The notes under the pieces: generated by a model
Told to the model about the DNA's origin: nothing
Database searches by the model: none
What the model saw: only the letters and a program-made list of their open reading frames with translations
DNA from: Synanceia verrucosa
Taxonomy: Eukaryota > Chordata > Actinopteri > Perciformes > Synanceiidae
Assembly (NCBI GenBank): GCA_029721515.1
Contig: CM056553.1
Coordinates: 7,700,349 to 7,764,348, forward strand
Length of the DNA stretch: 64,000 bases
Direction of reading: 5' to 3'
Made by a program: the position numbers and the translations under genes
Shown: positions 37,801 to 51,870 of the stretch, piece by piece
How positions within the stretch are numbered: position 1 is the first letter of the stretch
Layout of the letters: each line of letters opens with the position of its first letter

Positions 37801-40800
37801 ATTACGCACCTTGTTAAGCCCTGCAAGCAATGCTGCGTGGATGTAATTACCCATTTAAATGAGTTTCCTGCAGCGTTTTTTTTTTTTTTTCTCAAATTAA
37901 ACTCTCTGACACAAATATGCAGCACTGTGTTTTCTGTCACGGACATACAAGTCCCAGCACAGAAGAAGGTAACGCGTGGAAATTTACCATGAAGAAATTG
38001 GATTTCAAACTTCTGCGGTTTTTAATGTAAATCAAAACTAAGGTGAAGTAAACTAATAAAGCCAAACAACTCTCAAGAAAAGCTACGACAAGGGAATTAA
38101 AAAAAAAAAAAAACAACCCCATCTCTCGTTAATGCAAATGTTGATCCCTGAGGTTGAAAATGCCCATAGTTACATTAATATAAGATAGAAAAGGTCATGT
38201 TTTAAAACACAAATCCTCAGACTTGTTATGACCAGGAGTAAAATGTATTTGCCGCAGAGGCTCACAAAACTATTTGCTCTGTCGTATCTAGTATATGTCA
38301 AGACGAATGTTCCCGCCTCCGTCCCTCTGGCTCAGAAACATTTGAACAATGTGTGTTGGCATGAAGTGCAAGAAAACATAGACAATCCGTCAATATATTT
38401 GTCCTTCCTCACAGATATGAGGAAAGCACAATCAGCCTCTTATTTTTTCAAATCTGTTGTGTAACAACAAAACCAGAATGTTTTCCAGCAACTAAACAAA
38501 GTGAGAAAAAATTAATTACAGTTCTCTAGTAATGGCCATTATGATTTGAGTGGACCAAAAACTAATTTCATCCAAATGTGCAGGGAAGAGAAGGGTGTAA
38601 ATTATAATTTATGGGTAACATCAGGTTACCGGACTTGTTGCCACATCGTTAGGAGAGTTCTCAGGGTTTTTTTCTCCTGAGTGCTGACTCTGTACTTTTT
38701 GAATGACGGGGAAATGAGGAGGGGGAAGTGATTCTGAAATGTAACGATTCTCACTGTGGAAGGAAACTTTTCCAAGCAGCTGACACCGGGGAAGAATGAC
38801 CTTTCCAAGTCTTCTGGGTTTTTTAAAACAAAGAGGGAGCAGGAGGATGTTAGTTAGCATTTCCCCCATCAGATTAAATGTCAACTTCTGCATGCATAAT
38901 TGTAGAATGGAAAGGAGGAAGTAGTGAACCAATTTACTGGTGGTTAGATGAATCCTGAGCTTAGTTATTCACTGCATTGCAGATAATGTCACAATACCAT
39001 CAATGTCGCCATCTTACCCTGTACAGCCTTTATATTTAGATCTGTAAGTTAGCACCTGTAAGTCAGGTAATGACATGTTAATTCAGCTCCAGACCAAATA
39101 ATTATGCCTTTGTGACATGTGTAGTTTTTAAAGAAGAAGACGAAGGCAGGCAGACAAAAGAGAGCCAACATTATTGTATCACACACAAATGCTGCATTAT
39201 ACCTTTGTTTTGTTTGCTCCAGCGGTTGAGCAGTGTTTCCAGTTTCTCCCCCTCCTTTCATTTCAGTAAATTCAGACAGCGCTTTTGTTTCCGGAGGAAA
39301 AAAAAAACCTGGATGCGCATTAGGGAGCGCATGTATGGGATGTTTGATGAGCACAGAGGCTGTTGGCAGGCGAGCCACTATAGCAGCAATATCGGTCGTG
39401 CAGCAGTATGGCTAGAGGAGCAGCAGGGTAGCGTAATTGTGCATTGTTCATCCACAGAACAGAGGCAGAGCATGTAATGAGCTGTAGCATTTTCACCCAG
39501 CCAGCCTAATGGGCTATGACCGAGTGTAGGCCTTGCGTTGCCTCTGCCCTGTGTGGCCAGTGTCTTGGGCCTCTTCTTTTCTTTTCTCCCATTCTTTCCC
39601 TCTTCTCTGCTCCGATCAGCATCAACCATTCCTTCACCCCTGTTATCCCCCTCCTTTATCTCTGCTCCCCTACCCATTGTCACCCTGTCTGAGGAGACGG
39701 TGGGACCTCTAATGTGTTCAGTGTGTGGCTCCTTTTCTCATTTATGATGTCTGTAAAGCCCTGAGCAGTCAGTCTGATTCAGGCTGACATAAATCAGAAT
39801 AGCTCATTGACGGAGCGCCGTGTGCAGTGTGATTACATTAAAAACCCAAACACAGCACACAAATAAAAGTTCAGGAGGAGAATTCGCTGATGTTAGGTGT
39901 AAGGGATTTGTTGTTAGAAGTCGGCTTATTTTTCTATCAAAGGCTGTTTTGCATTTTGATTATCTAGTTTTCCTGAAAGCAATTCAGGTGGGCCTCTTTC
40001 GCTCGGGTTTGTTTTTCTGGGATTAGGGCTTTTTCAGAACGGGCCCTGGCCTATTATTTACAACCATATCTGGTTTCTGGGGAGGCGGGAAACCATTTCC
40101 TTCCTCGAGTGATACCAGGTCAAGTTGGAAAGACAAGAATGGGTGCCAGGGAATAGATTAGACATCCACTCATGGGCTGAGCTCAGAGGATGAAAACACT
40201 ACTAATGATAATAGTTATGATTGCCGTGCAAGGGAATTGATAACAACTTCACCCGCCTCTTTGTGCACTCTGACTGCATTAGAAAACAATATTCAGGGTT
40301 CAGTCAGTGTCTGGCTTTGGAGCACAATGGGACCTCAGTTTTAACGTTCCCTTCACGTCTGTCGTTTGACATAGCACAGCATAGTTAATGAAGGAAAAGC
40401 ACTTTTGTTCAGGGTGCTGTCATTTCCCCAGTAACCTCCTTAGTTCAAGGTTGTTCTCCTATACTTGTTCTCTATATGAGAGCACCTCCCAGTTCAGTGA
40501 GAAGGGAAGGCAGCATATGTATACTTGTAAAAGGGATGTTTCTCATCTTTGTGCTGTAATAAGCGAGGCTGGCTGCTCCGTCGGGGGCCACGGCAGGAGG
40601 GGAGTTCAAGTGTCCTCATCAGGTTCAGGGAGTGTTGCATTAAAGCCAACATATACATGCATATAGATGCATGCATGCATGGCATCACAAACTCTGTTTT
40701 TTAAAGCGCTTCTGTAGAAACCTTTTCTTTGATTCACTAAAGGAATATTAATATGAAATGGAGTTGGGCTGATTTGCAGTTTTGGCAGTTTTACAGTGGG

Positions 40801-43079
40801 CTAAGGCAAATATGAATCATAAAATCTAATAAGAAAAGTGGACATTAAAGGAAGTCACTTATTTGTTTGTTTTTTTTAAGTTAAGGCCAATTTTGCCTAG
40901 CTAGCACAAAGAGGGAGAAACAGTTAATGTATTCCCTTAAAAGAAACCGTTGACAACTTGTTTTAGGTTCAGAGGGGAAACATGCACAAAATAACACTTA
41001 ATGAGTTAATTACAGTGGTGAGCTTTAGCAGTGCTGGCATGCCGATTACCGTCCTTTGGACAGAACCAGGTCACTTGTTTCCCCTTTGCTTTCAGTCTTT
41101 ATGCTAAGCTAAGCCAGCTGTCTCTTGACTCTGGATATTTAACTCACAGATATGTGATTGCCACCAGTCATCACATATTCACACAGTGTTTCCCAAAATT
41201 GCATTTCTTTAATTTATTATTGCATTAATTCATGTTTTCCTTGAATAAATGTATATTTTATATTGTAGAAAAATAGAGAATCCAGCCTTGGCTTTGTTTT
41301 CTCTCATTTTTCAGTATCAGGCCAAAATGTAGTCCATTCTAAATGTTAATGTGTGGCTGCTCCATTTTTGTTTGTGTGCGATAGGACAACAGACAAAATA
41401 CCAGGAGTGGAGGGGGAGCACAGACATGGGAGTTGTGTTCTGACTTTTCATTTGTTCACTACCCAGTAATGATTATTTTAGCCTCTAAGCTGCAGATTTG
41501 GCCTTGTTTTGCTTTGGGAAGCAGCATCAGTGGGGACAGAGCAGCCTTGCCCTAACTGAGAAGCTTGTCTGTGGCTAAGCTGGTTGGCAACAAGAGTCAG
41601 GTACACAGCACCGAGGACATTTTGAGTGCAGTAACATGAGGTCAGCTGCGAAGTGAAAGGCAGAATATTCAGTTGAGGCGAAACCGGTCAAGTGTTGAGT
41701 CGTGTGTCTCCTGGTGGCTGAATGAGAGCATTTTCTAATTATAGACCTCCATCGTTTGCCTTGTTAGTAATGCTGGTAACAAGCCAGTCGCCAGCTTGCA
41801 TGAGCAACTTCAGAAAGCTGACTTTTGGTTTAATTTGGAGGACTAGCTGTAATCCAGACTAAATCCCTTAAAGCTGAAGCCCCCTCGCTTCCTCCCCCCC
41901 TCCACTGTTGGATTATGGGAGTGTCTTTAAAAGGATAAGGACCTGCTTATCACTGTTTCCCTCAACACTTGTTTAGGACTTCAGATGTGGGGGAGGATGG
42001 TTTGTCATCACCCAGCGTGGCCAGTGCGGATATGAGTCAGAGATTAGGCATCTGACGACTGAGATCAATGATAATCACAATTTATGGTTTTTAAACCCCC
42101 ACCGTTACAAAGGCATATGGATCTGAGCACATGCCTCTGTTCCCACCACAGTGGCTTTCATCAGTAAGTTGAATCTAACTGAATGAAGCAGCTAAAACAG
42201 ATGTCCTGAAGCACTTTATGCTTGTCGCCTTTAATCATTTCCACGCAGACATTTATGAGATGTTTGACACAACGACCCCAGCTTTTGTTGCGGAGAAAAT
42301 ATGGATCTAAGGCCACTGGAATAAACTGATGAGAGCTGAGATGACATGAAATTTTCCTATATTTAACGTTAATTCCATGTTTATCAATTTTTCACAAAAT
42401 ATGAAAAGTAGACAGCAAATGGAGCATCTCAGCTTCTCAGGCTAGCGTTGTTTTCAAATGTGCAGCTACAAATCACTGAAATATCATTGCAATTAAAGCA
42501 ACATGCTCATGTGTTTCATGTTTTTTTTTTCCCCACCATTTATTTATTTATAGGAATAGTCTGACAGTTTGTTATTGCTCAGTGTGTCAGTGTTTACAGG
42601 TAATAGGGACCAGTGTAGCGCACAGAGGCATATGTGTTGTTTTAGGTGCTATATTTAGGTGTGAGCCTGTTACTTATCTCATCAGGGTGTGCTGGTGATG
42701 AGGCAAGGGAGTGAATTCCTGGTGGATCCGGGCTGTAAACCATGAGCTCTCATCTCGGGAGTTACAGAGAGAGACAATTCACATGGGGGGGCTTCAGTAA
42801 AGAAATAGAAGGACCTCAGTGTGAGTACTTGTTTACCTCAGTGTCAATATTTTTGACTCAGCTCATTAACTCGTGCACCTTGATGAAGCAGCGCATCTCT
42901 CTGTCCCTTTCTTTCTCACAACTACTAATGATAACTAAGGGAAAGCATATTAAACTGGAGCTAATGAACAGATGCAACAACAGGGCGGGTATCACACCTC
43001 AAAGGCAGCAAATCAATTTCAGCTGATACCAGTTCACAGATACACCCTGTAGCACTTTCCTCAAATCTAATCAAGGATC

Positions 43080-43640
43080 CATTCAAACTAGGTTAGCTGA
43101 GAGTCTAGTTGCCATTAAAATGGGTTTTCAACTGCTATTATTTTGAGAGCATTGGTTAAAAATGAACCGAGCGCAGAGGTAAAATAACAACCATATGTCT
43201 TCCATCTCGGAAAGATGGAAAAGGAGAAGAGTCTCCATGTTCACCCTCCCCTCTCTTCCTATTACCCATGCAGCCAGCATCTTCTCTAAATTGTTTTGCA
43301 TGACCTTTGCTACAGTAGCTCTAATTATTACCATCACACAGGCCCTGTAAGGCACACAGCTAATTATACTGGATTTATCTGAAGGGACATTGGTGCCATT
43401 CTTCATAGGCATGTCTTGGCTACTGTCAGCGCTGGTGATCCAAATGCAGAATAAGGTTAATTTGGGTAATACAGTAATAGTAATTAGAGTCACAATAATT
43501 ACAAGCATAGTTGTAATAACAATGAAGATGAGGTTATTAGTAATAAAGGCCCAAATTAACTCGCTATACCTTATGTAATTGAGAAGAACGGCGTTGCCAA
43601 AAAAGAGCAAGGGTGAGAAGTGCTGTGCAATATGCATAAT
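43080..43640. promoter_or_regulatory. Candidate intronic enhancer: TAAT-core cluster
   Basis: The segment holds several homeodomain-type cores within 560 bases: CTAATTATTACC (43321), CTAATTATACT (43361), GTAATTAGAG (43481), ATAATTACAAG and others. Complex non-repetitive sequence lies between them. The longest frame here is on the minus strand (169 codons) and is a low-complexity Ile/Thr-rich by-product of the AT-rich DNA, not a gene. The density and complexity are typical of conserved non-coding elements in introns of neural development genes. The enhancer role is inference. Confidence 0.3.
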
Positions 43641-46600
43641 GACATTATTACTGAGCCTGATTGTTACTGTTTCCTCTGAATCAGTGTTTGACAGTGGTAG
43701 CTGAAAGATGTATTTTCAAAGGCATTGTGGGATTGCCCGTTAGTGTAGGTACCAGGACCTCTAGTCGTTGCATCTCATGAAGAGTTGTTACTAGAGAAAG
43801 CGATATTTTTCAAAGCTCCGACATGAATGAAGAGGGGCAGTTGGAGCCGTCTTTTGGCTGGCGGGCGACTCATGTAATGAGCCTAAGAGGGTTCCAATTA
43901 TTCCACTTGCGATCAAAAAGGAGAAGGAGATTACTTCTCTTGCTTTTTTTTTTCTTTGACATTTTACACAGTAACATCTTTTGATAGGGGCTGGGGGAGA
44001 GAGGAAAAAAGGCGATTGCTAGTGAGCGCCTGATAGTCTTGAACAGACTCCAGCAGTACAGTCCTCTCTGTCAGAGACAAAGCAATGCATTTTGCAACAC
44101 ACACACACATTTTTTTTCTTTATTTGTTGAATGTTTTTGTAATAAAAACTACTTTTTCCCACTGCATGGTACATTAGCTTCCTCTCAGACCGTGTCACCT
44201 GCACAAGACATAGCGGGAGCTTTCAGATGACCGCAGGCTTTGGCTACAGCAGGCATGATGGCTGATCACTGCCATATTTTCCCACAAAGCTATTGCAAAT
44301 TGTGAGGAGGCACGTTGGGTACTCACTCATACTCTGCAGTTATTTTCCTCCTCTGCTTAACCGTGTAAGTCATGTTCGGCAGAATCCAACAGGGAGTTAA
44401 ATTATTCGATTGTGTACAGATTTTCTCCTCTCCTTTTCATTCATTATATCCCCAGATTACAAGTAAAAATACATTAGAAGCCTGGTGGTGACTAAAAGGA
44501 TTTCTCCACTATAGGATATCAAAGTATATCAGCCTGGGAGAAATAAACAAAAGACAAATAATATTATGTACCACTGCACTGAGACAAAGAGCACTCCAAT
44601 CTGCATCAGCACAGATAAACATCCACCCCTAAGATATGTTCTTGGTAGATAACAGCTGTGTGTGCGTATATGTGTTTGCAACACACACAAGCTCACACTG
44701 CAGAGCTTTGATGAGCACAAAAATTACTACATGTTGTTTATGGTGGCAGAACAAAAGGATTCAAGGTCTTCATTTCAGCAGATCAAGCTGTGGAAAAGTA
44801 GATGCAGGGTTGAAGATGCATTTCAATTGGGTAGATTTAACTTCATAATATAGACATAAATGGTGGGGGGGGCAACATAATGTGTGTTTGTGTGTATATG
44901 TGTGAGTGTGCCTGTGTGCCTTGCTTTCCCTTGTGAATCCGCTGCAGGGGTAGGAGGCAGAGATCCACCGTCTGTTGCTGTTTTCCACGACCCTACATAT
45001 CCCCCCGCAGTGGAAAACGCTGTTTGCCCCCAAAGACAGCCCTAATATAAATTAAATTAAATGAAGTCAGTGCAGCTAATCCCTGTGTGTTTCAGCTGCT
45101 GAAACAACCCCCCACCCAACGAATGAGTGGGTCAGCCTCGTTGCATCTGGCCCCCTCTCTCCCCACTCACCCTGCTCTCAAGCTGCTCGGCTCCCGGTCC
45201 CTTACGGAGGCGACAGCAGGCCGCGCTCCCACTTTGTGCCCCACTGTGACTGTATGTGTGTGTGTTTGTGTATGAAACTGTGTTGTGTTATTGCCTTTCT
45301 GACTCCCTCAGTGTTTATTCCCTCTTTTGCTTGTTTATGCCTCTGTGCCTGTGTGTCTGCACATGAGCATTTCTTCAAGCAAAGCTCTATCTTTGTTTGT
45401 GACTGGCTTACATATTTCAGGCTTGTTTTTACTGGGGCTTAGATTTTTATTTTTGCAAATTTACACTTAAATGTAAAATATAGAGGATTCCCAGTGTCCA
45501 CATCTCTCAGACAAAGTGCTAAATGGCAGCATAATGGAAAACAAACAGTAGCGTCGGACCACTTAGCATTGGATGTTGTTTAGTTCTGCCTGTGTCCTGA
45601 TGGCAGCCTGTCACAGTCCAGTTAACAAGCTGGATTTAAAGATGTGGTGGTGATGTGCAAGCAGCTAATACTCTCCTGTCAATCTGGCCGGTGTTGACAG
45701 CTGTCTAGAAAGACCATCCCAAATATTAGCACCAGATGTGCTGCACACTGAAGCACCATCACAAACAGGATCAAAAAGCTAACTCGGCTTTCATAGCTGA
45801 ATCACTGACAGGAGAAGCCTTGTTGTGATGCGAGTTAAAAGATCTCGTGTGCCCATCTGTTCAATAAAAAGCCCCTTTCTGTGATACGTACTTTGGCATC
45901 GAGCCCAATCGTCCACCCCTGATTTGTGCACCAGCTCTGATTTGCGAGACAAAGTGCACCGACTGAGATTCAGCAGCTGCTGTTCACTGATATTGTGTTT
46001 AGAGGGTTGTGGGTTAGGAGGGCGTGTTGCTTTTTGATGAGCTGGAGTACATGTTTGTATGCGTGTGTGGCGTCAGCATGCGCATGTGTGCGTTGCGGAT
46101 CTGAGCACCTGCACACATGCCCTTTGAAAAGCTTCATCACCCCTCCATCCCGCCAACACATAGAGTAAACACGGTTTGTTTGAGCGAGTGGCCTGGGGTA
46201 GTTGGATTAATGAGCGCTGATGAAGTTCCACTCGTGTTCACGGTGCTGCCTCCCTATTTGCTGGAGTGGCTGTGATGTGGCAGTGTGTGTCTGGAGGCTG
46301 TGACTCATTCCCTTTACCCAGTGTCAGATTAAGGCATGTCAATAAACAGACCCACTCAATCCATCTGCGAGTGACTGCATCCGCTCACAGAGCCTCCCAG
46401 TCTGTAATGAGCTGCTGCAAATCTCCATCCAACTAAAATGTCTGGAAAGATGCCTTGTCACAGTGAGCAAGAGTAAAAGAAGGAGGGAGGGAGACAGGGA
46501 GGCTACAGCAGCACCGATATGACTGGCAGCCACCTTTTTAAGCAGCTAAGAGAAAACGTAGAGCGTCGTGCTCCGCCGTGTTGCAGAGAGCAAGTTGATC

Positions 46601-49600
46601 AGCTCTTCCTCATCTCTGCCTCCCTCATGTGTATTGAGCTAATCAAAAATTTATTCCAAGTTTACTGATTTCAAAAGTGACTCAAAGTTATACTGTTTAT
46701 TCACTCCCATGTAAGCATTTAAGGGGAATGTGTTTGCATAATCCGCAGTGTCTCTGAGTGTTTATTTTTACGGCCCTGCCCAGGGGAGGTGGGAGAAACC
46801 TTTGGGAATCTCTTGTGCACCTCCCCTCCCCCTCAGCGTTGGCTAATATAGGGCACAACTGAGAAAGGAAAATGCTATCTAGTAATTTTCTCCTAGATTT
46901 AATGACTGTTAAAAACATATGTTTGTAAGTGCTTATTCCCAGAGAGGGTGCGGAAAACAATAAATCTACCTGGATTAGACGTTACATTCAACATTTCCTG
47001 TTCAAGAAAAACACCACCTATGTGTCTCATGTGGCGCCATACACACATTAATGGATTTTGGGATGAGAGCAAGTGTGAAAACTTTACTGTCTGACATCCA
47101 AATTAAAGAAAATCCCTCAAGACTTGCCTAAAGGGGAAGTGCCTGCTATTTGAGTTTGATTTGGCTCCGCAGGCTTTAAGAGAATAAGCCGATTTCTTTT
47201 AGGAAACAGCCTCGATAGTTAAGTCTTTTTCCTCCCTCCTTTTTAATATGTAAAACCGTGTGTCGTAATCTCATAGAGATACTCAGGTTTTCCTTTCTTA
47301 CTTGGCGATAGAAGAAATCTGGAGACAAATGCGGACGTGAAGGCTGAACAGGTGTTAAGTGGAACTCTATCATCAGCCTTATGTGCTTGGTGATGCAGAA
47401 GACCCCCATTCATTTTAAGTGGACACATCTGAAAGGCTTAAAAGCACCAGCCTTGTCTTTAAGACAAAATAAAAACACAGACCCCAGAACCCACACAGCC
47501 ACCAACAGTTTGAAACATGTTGGGTCTGGACACTGATTCTCTGGTAAGACAACAGCTCTGACTTAAGCCTCTTTAGCGTCAGCCGACTCCGCTGGAATGC
47601 AGACGTCTGCAGAGGGGGCCTATTATTTAAAATCTTTTCATCATGCTGAAAGGGAGGGAAATAGCTTTGACGTTGAGAAGCTCATGAATAATGAATGTTG
47701 TTTCTATCAATGTATGTATAATTAATCACATCTCCACTAACTGGACTTGTGTGGAGCCTGTAGGCCTGAGTGACATGGAGACTGGTCTGGACTGTTGTCT
47801 CTGTTTCAGAATAAAAGACAGCCGCATTATCTGCTGCAGTTTTCCTCTGTGGGGGTGATGCACAGGTGGAACAAGCAAAGGCTTATGGCCCTTTTCCTCA
47901 CATTATGACAGCCACGGGGTGATTGTTTTGGTCAGAATGAGCAAATATTTGTTCGATTTCACATGGAAAGGAGAGAAAAATGAGGAGGAAGTGCAAGCAG
48001 GAAACAGTGTTGTGTTTACAGCTCTGTTTCATTGTGTTTCAGAGAAGCTGTTGTTTAGTTTGCCCAAACAATACTCAACACTTAACACATGTTGTCAAGG
48101 ACACAATTGACCTCATAATAGCCCTCAATTCACCCAGCTTATTTTTTTTTTTTCCTGCAGAAATGTACAAGCTTCCGCGGAGCAAGGGAGCTTTTAAAAA
48201 CCCTTTTCACCACAAAATCACTCACTTTCATAACATGATTGATTCCCAAATGGACCACTGGGTTTAGGGTGAATTGATGGGTGATGAAGTGAAATGATGC
48301 AGAGAATGTGGCAGGTTATTTGTCACACATGTGCCCTTCTGTCACAATTGATTGTGTATAATTTGAGTTTGCAGGGGAGCCAGTTGGTATTAAATAGTAA
48401 CAACTCTCTGTATTCATCACGGCAGGCCCCCTTTAGCAGGCAGAAATAGAAAATGTAATCTCATCCACAACCATGGCTGTGCCTCAGGCACTCTTTCACC
48501 CTTTTTACCGCTGATCCTCCCTTAGGGACCCTGCCCTCTATAAAGGAAGAGGGAAATCTATAATCTAGCAGATGGCTGAGGATCTATGGGAAATTCTATA
48601 ATCGGGAAGAAGGTGATGATGATAGTGGTTGGGGAGGAGAGCAGAGGGGTGGAGGGTTATGTCAGTTTCTTCCTTCTCTTATCAATAATAAACAAAATAT
48701 AGACCCACTTGGAGCAGGTGCATTGGTGGTCTTGGTGTCACACGGACTGAATGTGAGCTGCTCAGAGGTGCAGACCCAGAGGCGAGGTGGTCGGGCGCCA
48801 GCTCAGCCCTGCAAGTCAGGGATTGTTGGAGCAGCGCTTTTGTAGGGAGGCAGAAAGAGAGCGCCTGTGTGTGCAAGAATGTGAACGAGGCTCAAAGTGA
48901 AGCATCTCTTTTCATCGACGCAGTGTATAGGATGAAAAAGTCGCACACAAACACACTCTTCTCTGCATCCTCCCTGCAAAATTTCACGAGGGGAATACAT
49001 GCATCTGTAAACAGGCGGCGTCAGACACTCGCCATCCTTCAACCGGTGGAGCTTTCTCATTTCTAATTTCCTCCCTTCTCTCTTTTTCTCATCACAGCTT
49101 TTCTAACTTTATCACAACCTATCTAATGAAGCCCTCTTATTTTCTAATTGCAGCTGGCTCGCCCTGTAAACCCCCCTGGATCTCTCTTTCCCCGTCTCTT
49201 GCTTTAGCAGTGGGATATCAATAACAAGGCACATTATGTGTACCATTTCCTTCCGCGACCAAGGGGAGTCCACAAGCGAGCCGCAACAACAATAAACCAA
49301 GACTGAGAGGCACAACCTCAGACTGCTCAAACACAGAGTGAGGCAGCAAAATTCAATCTGACAGTTTTAATTGATTCTGTCTAGTCTGTTGTTTGGTATG
49401 TTTCAGCTGTGCATTTCGGTATGGCAGTAAGAGCGTTTTGTATCCACAAACAAACGCGGCTTGGTGTTTTTTGTCAGCTAAATTGACGACATTAGAGAGT
49501 CGCATCTGTGACAGACATGAAACACTCACTCCTGTAATCAATTTTTCTTTCTATTTAGTTGCTCAATTTTGTTAGACATAGTCAAGCTCTACCCCACCCT

Positions 49601-51359
49601 TGCTTTAATACGTTCTGTTTTAAAGCAACTCACGTCTGATGGACATTTATACACTTTATCTTAATTTGTACGCGTCTGTTTTTCAGCAAGGTTTTATCTT
49701 GTGATTCTTGTTCTTATTCCTGGCAAAGACACAGCCTGGCGTGGACTGCTGATCAAAACCTCATTTTCATGTCAACCCTTTTTTTAAACTGTAAATGTAA
49801 CAGAAAACAGTCTTTATGAATATCCAAATAATCTAGAAACAGATTGCTGATGGCACCATCTTGTGCATCCCTTTTTCAATGTTATCAGTGCATGTCACTG
49901 CATCTGTCCATATGTTTCGAGCTTGCTTCCCTGTTTAAATGTTTTATATCAGTCTCGATAATAATACATACAGTAGGGCAGCTGTGTGACATTTTTTCTC
50001 TCTCTTTTTCTCTCCTATCTGTGTGACATCTGCTGAACTTGTCGGGTGTTTACTGGTGTAACAACTGGTGTCTTCACCCCCTCCCACCGCCCCTCCTCCT
50101 CCTCCTCTCTGTGGTGCTCCCCATGCCCCCACACAATGAATACACTTGCATCCAGACTACAGAACCAATTGTCACGCTGGGAGGAAGGCAAATCAAATCT
50201 TACGGCAGCAACTAGGCGAGGAGATTGCTTTTCCTCTCAGTGGCAGAGGAGCGAGAGCCTGTCGTCCCCATGCCTCTGGTTTTACGGGAGAAAAAGGAGC
50301 AAAGGGTGAAAAGGGGAAAAGCTACTGGGCTGCAGCAGCTGGACCGCAAGTCTCCCGCAGGTCAAGTCTCACCCATTTCCTCCCATCTTCACCCTCGTTC
50401 TCTTTCCACTCTCTTTCCACTTCCCTCCCGACTCATCCTGACACTACCTATCAGTCAAACGGCGACACCGGGGACTACATTCCTCCCTCCAGTCCTCCAG
50501 ATGAAGCGGAACAATAATTATGGGGATAGAGTGGCTCTGGCCGCCAAACTGGGGCCGCTCAGATCACAACAACACATTGTCCAACCCGATTAAGTAGCCA
50601 TTTGTGGCGTCCTCGCTGTAGTTAAGCAGTCCTCATCCTCTTGCCTGAAACTTGACCTCCCAGCAAGATATATTGACATGTCCTCCAATTTGAGGTCGTT
50701 CAGAAATGTAGGGGGAAGACATTACATTTCTTTACAGGAAGCCAGGCCTAATGCATCCGATTCTCCCTCAGAATAGGCACTCTGATGGAGTGACTCACTA
50801 GTGCCCAAGGTTATGCCCTCAATGTTGGGCATTTGTTATAAGACAAATCTGTTCCATATCTATTTGATAAACAGAGGAAATGGTTATTGAATCTTTTGAT
50901 TTACAAGCAGATGCTGCTTTGGAGCTATGGAATACTGTGACGAGTCTACTTTGGATTTAGCTACGACACACTTAAGAGAGCTCTATGTAAAAACCCTGAG
51001 AGGGAATTGCATTATGGAGAGTACAGTTCCATTTCTGGACTGGAACAGCTTGAGAGCCGGCCGGGGCACACTGCCTTCCTCTCCAGGCCACGCTTACACA
51101 GAACCTGCCATCCAAACCAATTACAGGCTGCAGCCCGAGTGACATTCACAAGAAATTTTGTATCTTGTCTTTTAAATGAAGTTTTCTCCTTCTTACTCAT
51201 GCCTTGAATTTTCATTAGTCTCTCAGTGGATATGCAGCCACCGGAAAGGAAGAGGCAGTTTAATTTCTGTTCACTGGGACCAAAGTGGAGCAAAAAACAC
51301 ACACATACAACACGTTTGCTGTAGCATGACAGGGTTATTGATCGACATTATCGATTTAT

Positions 51360-51870
51360 AATAGAAGCATTATCCATCATTAAATCTTTTCAGAGAAGGA
51401 AAATATACATCTAAAATGAATGCAACATAATGTGTTAATCATGAATTAATAACAAATCTGGGTTGCAGTTCACTGCTGCTGCGGCTACCTTTGATATTTA
51501 ATGGAGTCGAGCTGAACGGGAACAAAAGGAGTCAGGGGTAATACAGGAGAACAAACACAGTGTGCTCCAAATTAAGAGCTAATAATGAAATGTTAATTAA
51601 ATTCCTTTTTATGAATTATATCCTCTGTATTAATGAGTTAAAGTTTAATTAGGGGTAAATGGTAAAGGGAGACAGAATGATGCTAACCTTCAGCACAAAC
51701 ATGTTGCATCATAATTTGGCAGCCCCCAATCAGAGGTCTGCTCTTGCATTTTTGCTTTTCATTACACCGACTTCCTGCAAGGAAATAATTAGGAGGAAAG
51801 TAGGTGAGATGCCAAAAAGCAACTTATGTCCTAATGACTTAGAGAATATTGAAAGAGAATGATCTCTGAC
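51360..51870. promoter_or_regulatory. Candidate intronic enhancer: second TAAT-core cluster
   Basis: The block contains TGTTAATCATGAATTAATAAC (51433-51453, close-set opposed cores), GTTAATTAAATTCC (51592), TATTAATGAG and GTTTAATTAGGGG, followed by mixed unique sequence ending with GAAATAATTAGGAGG. It is about 1.6-2.1 kb upstream of the 59-bp coding exon 3. No coding potential is apparent. Function is inferred from motif content only. Confidence 0.3.

Noticed and set aside
43128..43637. 169-codon minus-strand ORF, the longest outside the protocadherin
   Set aside because: The Ile/Thr/Val-rich composition follows from AT-rich DNA. It has no domain, no splice context and lies within a motif-rich non-coding block.
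50225..50340. Collagen-like Gly-X-Y run (GFTGEKGAKGEKGKS) in a + strand frame
   Set aside because: There are only five triplets, arising from a purine-rich AAAGG tract. No splice sites bound it as a collagen exon, and the flanking residues are low complexity.
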